Shown one piece after another: positions 5,729 through 9,888 of a DNA stretch of 9,888 nt. The first letter of the stretch is position 1, and each line of letters starts with the position of its first letter. The translations under genes and the position numbers were made by a program. A model generated the notes under the pieces. The model did not search any database, had not been told where the DNA came from, and saw only the letters and a program-made list of their open reading frames with translations. The DNA is from RPQK01 sp041946865 (GTDB lineage Bacteria > Acidobacteriota > UBA6911 > RPQK01): positions 1 to 9,888 of the forward strand of contig JBHGBF010000210.1 of the NCBI GenBank assembly GCA_041946865.1, read 5' to 3'.

Positions 5729-7387
5729 ATGCGTCCAGTGTGCATCATCGTTCGTGATGGTTGGGGCTATAACGAGAACCCGAAGGGCAATTCTGTGCTG
5801 GCGGCACATACGCCAAACATCGACTCATACAAGGAGAAGTATCCCTGGTGCCTGCTCGACGCCTCGGGCGAGCCGGTCGGCCTTCCGGACGGGTATCAGG
5901 GCTCTTCGGAGGTGGGTCACCTCAACATGGGCGCAGGTCGAATCGTCATTCAGGAGCTGAAGCGAATTGACGACGGATTGGCGACGGGGGAGCTGTTCAA
6001 GGCGGAGAAGTGGCGCCTGCTGAGGGAGAATTGGCAGAAGAACCGCAGCAACCTCCACCTGCTTGGCCTGCTGCAGGACGAAGGCGTGCACGCGCATCAG
6101 GAGCATCTCTTCAAGATCATGCGCCGGGCCCGGCACGAATACCCTGAAGGCCGGATGATCGTGCACCCCTTTCTGGATGGGCGCGACACACCGCCGCGCA
6201 GCACTCTCGAATACATGGCCAGGCTGCGCCAGGTCATGGACGAGGTCGGAGGGTGCACCATCGGAACGGTCATGGGGCGTTATTACGCGATGGACCGGTC
6301 GAAGAACTGGGCGCTGACGGACATGGCCTACAACTGCCTGGTTCTGGCTCAGGGGAGGAAGGCGCCCACGGCAGAAGCGGCCGTGACGGAGTCGTATGCG
6401 AACGACAAGACGCCGGACAACGTCCCTATGTTTGACGAGTACATCCCGCCCTATGTGATCGATGACTATCCGGGAATCAAGGACGCAGACAGCGTCATCC
6501 ACACCAATTACCGGCAGGACCGCGCCATTCAGCTTTCGATGGCTTTTGTCGATCCCCGCTACCCAGGCCGGCTGTCGGTCCGGCCCCGGGTCGTCTACGT
6601 GGGGCTGACCCGCTATTACGACGAGTTCGAGAACTACATCATGGGCCCGATGAGCGGCAGCGGCGCCATGGACAACCTGCTCGGCGAAGTCATCGCCAAC
6701 GCCGGCCTCCGCCAGCTCCGGATCGCGGAGACGCAGAAGTTCCGCCACGTGACCAGCTTTTTTAACGGCAAAGCGACGACTCCGTACAAAAACGAGGACC
6801 AGGTCGAGGTGAAAAGCCGGTTCGATCCGGCGACCTTTGCCTCACATCCCGAAATGGACGCGTATAACGTCACGGAGGAAATTCTCCGCCGGCTGGCGGA
6901 CAATCCGTATCAGTTCATCGTGGTGAACTACGCGAACGGAGACATGGTCGGTCATACGGGAGACCCACAGGCGGCTCGAAAGGCCATCGAGGTCGTGGAC
7001 GAATGCGTGGGCCGAGTGGTCAGCAGGCTTCTGGAGCTGGACGCTTATGTCTTGATCACCGCCGATCATGGAAACTCCGAGCAAATGGTCGACTACCAGA
7101 CAGGGATGGTAAAAACCAGCCACACTCTCTTCCCGGTGGAATGCATCCTGGTCGGCGAAGACACGCCTCGGATGACTTTGCGTCCCTGCGGGAAGCTGGC
7201 CGACCTTGCCCCCACGGTCCTCCATCTCCTCGGCCTCCCGGCGCCGGCTGAAATGACGGCCGACAATCTGGTCTGTAACGAGAAAGAGTTCACTCGTTTT
7301 GCCGCAGCCATGGCAGCGAAAGGAGCGGGCCGGCCTGCCGGGTCGAAATCGGCGAGCCGGGAGTTGGCGGAAGTGAAAAGCGCCTGA
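5729..7387 (+). CDS. gpmI: 2,3-bisphosphoglycerate-independent phosphoglycerate mutase
   Basis: A 552-residue cytoplasmic enzyme that interconverts 3- and 2-phosphoglycerate in glycolysis and gluconeogenesis through a phosphoserine intermediate, normally with two Mn ions. The alkaline-phosphatase-fold metal and catalytic residues are present: D10 in DGWG, nucleophile S60 in GSSEVGHLNMGAGR, H121 in DEGVHAH, R153/D154 in LDGRDTPP, R184 in GRYYAMDR, R262/R265 in NYRQDRAIQ, D405/H409 in GDMVGHTG, D446/H447 in TADHGNSE and H465 in TSHT. ATG 5729 gives the usual N-terminus and has GAGGAGAAG upstream, at slightly long spacing. ATG 5696 is an alternative adding 11 residues and overlaps the -10 box. 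It is longer than the usual about 510 residues, partly through an Ala/Lys/Gly-rich tail after about residue 518 that looks disordered. No co-transcribed partner is visible. Confidence 0.96.
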   Translation: MRPVCIIVRDGWGYNENPKGNSVLAAHTPNIDSYKEKYPWCLLDASGEPVGLPDGYQGSSEVGHLNMGAGRIVIQELKRIDDGLATGELFKAEKWRLLRENWQKNRSNLHLLGLLQDEGVHAHQEHLFKIMRRARHEYPEGRMIVHPFLDGRDTPPRSTLEYMARLRQVMDEVGGCTIGTVMGRYYAMDRSKNWALTDMAYNCLVLAQGRKAPTAEAAVTESYANDKTPDNVPMFDEYIPPYVIDDYPGIKDADSVIHTNYRQDRAIQLSMAFVDPRYPGRLSVRPRVVYVGLTRYYDEFENYIMGPMSGSGAMDNLLGEVIANAGLRQLRIAETQKFRHVTSFFNGKATTPYKNEDQVEVKSRFDPATFASHPEMDAYNVTEEILRRLADNPYQFIVVNYANGDMVGHTGDPQAARKAIEVVDECVGRVVSRLLELDAYVLITADHGNSEQMVDYQTGMVKTSHTLFPVECILVGEDTPRMTLRPCGKLADLAPTVLHLLGLPAPAEMTADNLVCNEKEFTRFAAAMAAKGAGRPAGSKSASRELAEVKSA

Positions 7388-7396
7388 GGCAGAGAG

Positions 7397-7445
7397 CGCG
7401 CGCAGGTGGTCCACAGCCGGGCACAGAGCTGCAAGCGCGCGTTTT
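7397..7445 (+). terminator. possible intrinsic terminator of gpmI
   Basis: CGCGCGC (7397-7403) can pair with GCGCGCG (7435-7441), followed at once by TTTT (7442-7445), beginning 10 bases after the gpmI stop. The 31-base loop is long and the T-run short, so it is a weak candidate. Its right arm lies inside copy B of the dispersed repeat. Confidence 0.3.
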
Positions 7446-7481
7446 CGAGCGGACTGCCGGCGGACGGGGAGCGCCTCAGGT
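7422..7481 (+). repeat. dispersed 60-base intergenic repeat, copy B
   Basis: Beginning CACAGAGCTGCAAGCGC, this aligns over 60 bases with the minus strand of 5559-5618. Its second half matches copy A at 26 of 32 positions, sharing GCGGACGG and GAGCGC. It occupies the space downstream of gpmI, in inverted orientation relative to copy A. It is non-coding. Confidence 0.6.
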
Positions 7482-7504
7482 CCGCGGGGGCGCCTCCGTG
7501 CCCA

Positions 7505-7524
7505 GTAGCGCCACTCGGCGCTAC
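7505..7524 (-). terminator. hairpin enclosing the stop codon of the exported protein gene
   Basis: GTAGCGCC (7505-7512) and GGCGCTAC (7517-7524) form a perfect 8-bp stem with a 4-base loop. On the minus strand the TAG stop at 7521-7523 lies within the stem. No T-run follows. It sits between two convergent genes and could act on either strand as a terminator or 3' end stabiliser. Confidence 0.45.
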
Positions 7525-8183
7525 AGTCTCTCCCGGATGGCCCGGGCAATCCGCTCGACCCGCTTGAGGTAGTCGAGCATGTTGGGCGCCTGGAGATCCG
7601 TCACGCTGGTGACGTGAGTCGGCTTGAAGAAGTAATCCCGGATGGAGCGCTCCGCGTGGGCGGTTTGTTCGGCGAGCAACTGCAGTTCGACCTCGAATCC
7701 TTGTGCCTTCGCTCCCTGGTCCACTTTGATGTCGAAGTTGTCTTTGCCGGGAAGGTCGACCAGCACCATGGAGAGGCGGTCACGGAGGTCTTTGGATTGA
7801 TCCTCGGCCTTCGCCAGTGCCTGCCTCAGCGTGGCCAGCGCTCGTCCTCGCTTATCAGAGTCAATGGCGGCAAGGTCGGATGACGCCGACGAAGCGCGTT
7901 GCACATTCGCCTTCAGCTCGGTCAGCTTCAGGTGCGTCTGTCTGACGAAGTGGTCTACCTGGTTGTCGACCCAGTTTTCTCTGAACTTGTGTTCGACACT
8001 GGACTGGCTTGTGACTTCCGGATAAGGGGCGTGCGTGGAAAGAACCTCTCGCAGTATGGGATTGGCACGCACCAGGGCGTAATCAATCTCCTCTTCCTGA
8101 GGGGCCGCAAGGCCGGCCGGGGATAGCCCCGCCGCGAAGAGGAATATCAGGCCCAAGCAAGGTCTGGGATACACGGTCCTCAT
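7521..8183 (-). CDS. exported protein of unknown function, mostly helical
   Basis: A 220-residue protein I do not recognise. The N-terminus (RPCLGLIFLFAAGLSPAGLA, roughly residues 7-26) is a clear signal peptide with likely cleavage near residues 26-28, before PQEEE, so the mature protein is probably periplasmic. The rest is charged and mostly helical in appearance. Heptad-like stretches at about 64-95 and 112-142 suggest a coiled coil, and the C-terminus (about 200-220) is basic. One cysteine lies in the signal peptide and does not form a clear lipobox. No enzymatic motif is visible. It starts 50 bases after the stop of the upstream symporter on the same strand, so they may share a transcript. 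ATG 8183 has no good ribosome site. Signal peptide, length and sensible composition make it a convincing gene. Confidence 0.75.
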   Translation of the reverse strand: MRTVYPRPCLGLIFLFAAGLSPAGLAAPQEEEIDYALVRANPILREVLSTHAPYPEVTSQSSVEHKFRENWVDNQVDHFVRQTHLKLTELKANVQRASSASSDLAAIDSDKRGRALATLRQALAKAEDQSKDLRDRLSMVLVDLPGKDNFDIKVDQGAKAQGFEVELQLLAEQTAHAERSIRDYFFKPTHVTSVTDLQAPNMLDYLKRVERIARAIRERL

Positions 8184-8233
8184 TAGACAGCCGGCGGCGT
8201 CCTGAAATCAATAGCGGGACTTCCCGGAATTAC

Positions 8234-9772
8234 TCACCAGAGTCCCAGGACAGGCAAAAGGAAGAGCAGGCCAAGCCAGAGGACGAGGGCGCCTAGAACG
8301 TCAAAAATCAGGCCGGCACGGATCATCTTGGTTATAGGAATCAGCCCGGTGCCGTAGACGATCGCGTTTGGCGGCGTGGAAACGGGAAGCATAAAACCCC
8401 AGCTGGCGCCGAGCGTCGCTCCAATCGCCGGCGGAATGGGATTCAGGTCTGCGGCCATGGCGATCGAGATCATCACCGGGACGATCATGTTCGCCGACGC
8501 GGTATTGGAGGTCGCCTCGCTGACTACGATCGCGGCAATGATCGCGACCAGCGTCATTCCCGCGACGGAAGTCGTCCCGCTGACCTCAAGCACTCCCTTT
8601 CCAATGGCCTCCGCCAGCCCGGTCTCAAACATGAGATTTCCGAGGCTGACTCCCGCGCCAAACAGAATCAGCGTGCCCCAGTCGATCCCAACCGCCTGCT
8701 TCCAGGTGAGAGTGAACACCCGGTGCGGCCAATCGACGGGGATGACAAAAAGGAGAAGCGCGCCAATCAGCGCCGCAACCGATTCGGGGATACGGCTGTT
8801 ATAGCCTTTCAAGACCGGGGAATCAACGCCCCAAACCAGGGCCAGAATCCCTGGGGTGATCCACAGGATGACCGTTATGGCGAACACAAGCAGAGTGTTC
8901 TTTTGCGCGCGGCTCCACGGTCCCAAGGCCGCCAGCTCGCGCCTCACGTACTCCTGGCTTCCGGCCAGTTGATCGGAATCGGGCCGGTGCAGCAGATAAA
9001 GCAGCATGAACAGCAGGAGGAGGATGGCAATCAGGCAGGGAAAGGCCAGCGCGGTCCACTGGAAGAAAGGAATCCGGACCCCGGTCGATTTTTCGATAAG
9101 CGCCAGGCCGATCAGGTTCGGAGGAGTTCCAATCGGGGTTCCAATACCGCCGGCAGAGGCGGCGTACGCTGCCATGAGCAGGAACCCACTGGCGAACCGG
9201 TCCCCGGTCCGGGGGCCGTTGGCAGCCGCGCGGGCCATCGTGCCGATGATCCCGACACCGATCGGCGCGAGCATCGCCGTTGTCGCCGTATTGCTGATCC
9301 ACATCGAGATGGCGCCGGCCACCGCCCCGTAGGCCAGCAGAAGCCGGAAACTGCTGTTCCCGATGATGTCAAGTGACATGATCCTGAATGCAAACCGCTT
9401 GTCCAGGCCGTGGACCGACATGGCGCGTGCGATCAGGAAGCTGCCCAGAAAAAGATAAATGATCGGGTCCGCCAGAGGCGCAAACGCCCTGGTTGCCGGG
9501 GCAACACCCGTGACCACGCAAAGAATGACACCGAGCAGTGCGGCAATCGGGATCGGGACCGGTTCGGTGACCCACCAGATAATCACCCAAGCCAGGATGG
9601 CGCCGAGGCGATGCGACTGAACGTTACCGAACGGCAAGAGGTAGACGATCACGCCGGCGAGCGGGCCCAGGAAAAGCCCGATGGTCTTTCGCCAGTGTTC
9701 AAACCTTTCTTCGGCTTTCGAGAGGGTGGGACGGATTTCAGCTGATGCGGACTCTATCGTCTGGTTCGACAC
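8234..9772 (-). CDS. DASS/SLC13-family sodium:dicarboxylate-type symporter
   Basis: A 512-residue inner-membrane transporter of the divalent anion:sodium symporter family, which imports dicarboxylates such as succinate or malate, or in some members sulfate or citrate. The two inverted-repeat signature motifs are present: SNTATT at 160-165 with TPIGTPPN at 212-219, and SNTASA at 422-427 with STPPNAIVYG at 465-474. In known structures these SNT and TPPN elements build the sodium and carboxylate sites. About eleven hydrophobic segments are visible. The N-terminus (1-30) is polar and charged. The start is a GTG at 9772; an in-frame TAA lies nine codons upstream and the next Met is at residue 118, so GTG is the only sensible choice, although only a weak GAGAG precedes it. 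Length fits the family. The substrate is not certain. The exported 220-residue gene follows by 50 bases. Confidence 0.92.
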   Translation of the reverse strand: MSNQTIESASAEIRPTLSKAEERFEHWRKTIGLFLGPLAGVIVYLLPFGNVQSHRLGAILAWVIIWWVTEPVPIPIAALLGVILCVVTGVAPATRAFAPLADPIIYLFLGSFLIARAMSVHGLDKRFAFRIMSLDIIGNSSFRLLLAYGAVAGAISMWISNTATTAMLAPIGVGIIGTMARAAANGPRTGDRFASGFLLMAAYAASAGGIGTPIGTPPNLIGLALIEKSTGVRIPFFQWTALAFPCLIAILLLLFMLLYLLHRPDSDQLAGSQEYVRRELAALGPWSRAQKNTLLVFAITVILWITPGILALVWGVDSPVLKGYNSRIPESVAALIGALLLFVIPVDWPHRVFTLTWKQAVGIDWGTLILFGAGVSLGNLMFETGLAEAIGKGVLEVSGTTSVAGMTLVAIIAAIVVSEATSNTASANMIVPVMISIAMAADLNPIPPAIGATLGASWGFMLPVSTPPNAIVYGTGLIPITKMIRAGLIFDVLGALVLWLGLLFLLPVLGLW

Positions 9773-9868
9773 AGCTCTCGTAGAATAGCGCAGTTCTTAT
9801 CGTCCGAGGACCTTTTTCAACTCCCTCCTGTAACCCCTCAGTTTTCGTACGGCGAGGCTCGAAAGCGC

Positions 9869-9888
9869 CACAGAGCCGCAAGCGCAGC
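9869..9888 (+). repeat. dispersed intergenic repeat, copy C (cut by window end)
   Basis: CACAGAGCCGCAAGCGCAGC matches the start of copy A at 19 of 20 bases and resembles the start of copy B. Only the first 20 bases fall inside the window. It lies upstream of the symporter gene, again outside recognised coding sequence. Confidence 0.5.

Noticed and set aside
5825..6748. 307-codon minus-strand open frame inside gpmI
   Set aside because: It is antisense to intact, motif-rich gpmI. It has no ribosome site or recognisable domain.
7003..7251. Other open frames of 60-240 codons within gpmI, lon and the symporter
   Set aside because: They overlap confirmed genes in other frames and lack start context or recognisable composition.

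Overview
The window is a moderately GC-rich bacterial chromosome segment with dense coding on both strands. It looks like ordinary housekeeping and accessory DNA. Two exported proteins with cleavable signal peptides, a heparinase-type lyase fold, LonA and metal-dependent phosphoglycerate mutase suggest a Gram-negative, polysaccharide-using soil or sediment bacterium. Acidobacteriota is my best guess, made from general resemblance only and held with low confidence. No rRNA, tRNA, CRISPR array, transposase or phage gene was seen.

Layout from left to right. Positions 1-200 hold a short AT-rich repeat, a strong GC-rich hairpin and a recognisable promoter. These precede a two-gene toxin-antitoxin operon on the plus strand: a ribbon-helix-helix antitoxin (201-440) and a PIN-domain VapC-type toxin (437-829). 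The toxin has no canonical start codon and appears to begin at a CTG. Converging on it from the minus strand are an exported heparinase II/III-like protein (906-2861) and, upstream of that, a complete LonA protease (2986-5421). A 307-base divergent intergenic region (5422-5728) follows. It contains three short tandem repeats with different periods, one copy of a roughly 60-base dispersed repeat, and the probable promoter of gpmI (5729-7387, cofactor-independent phosphoglycerate mutase, plus strand). After another repeat copy and hairpins come two minus-strand genes: an unrecognised exported, probably helical protein (7521-8183) and, 50 bases upstream of it, a DASS/SLC13-family sodium:dicarboxylate-type symporter (8234-9772). 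The right edge (9773-9888) is non-coding or contains the tail of another gene, and ends in a third copy of the dispersed repeat.

The genes do not form one pathway. Lon (proteolysis, including the usual degradation of labile antitoxins), the VapBC-type pair, glycolytic GpmI, dicarboxylate uptake and an exported polysaccharide-lyase-like enzyme are probably separate transcription units. The symporter and the 220-residue protein may share a transcript. I found no convincing new multi-gene system. The observations most worth checking are the CTG-initiated toxin and the small dispersed repeat, which lies in inverted orientation on both sides of gpmI.
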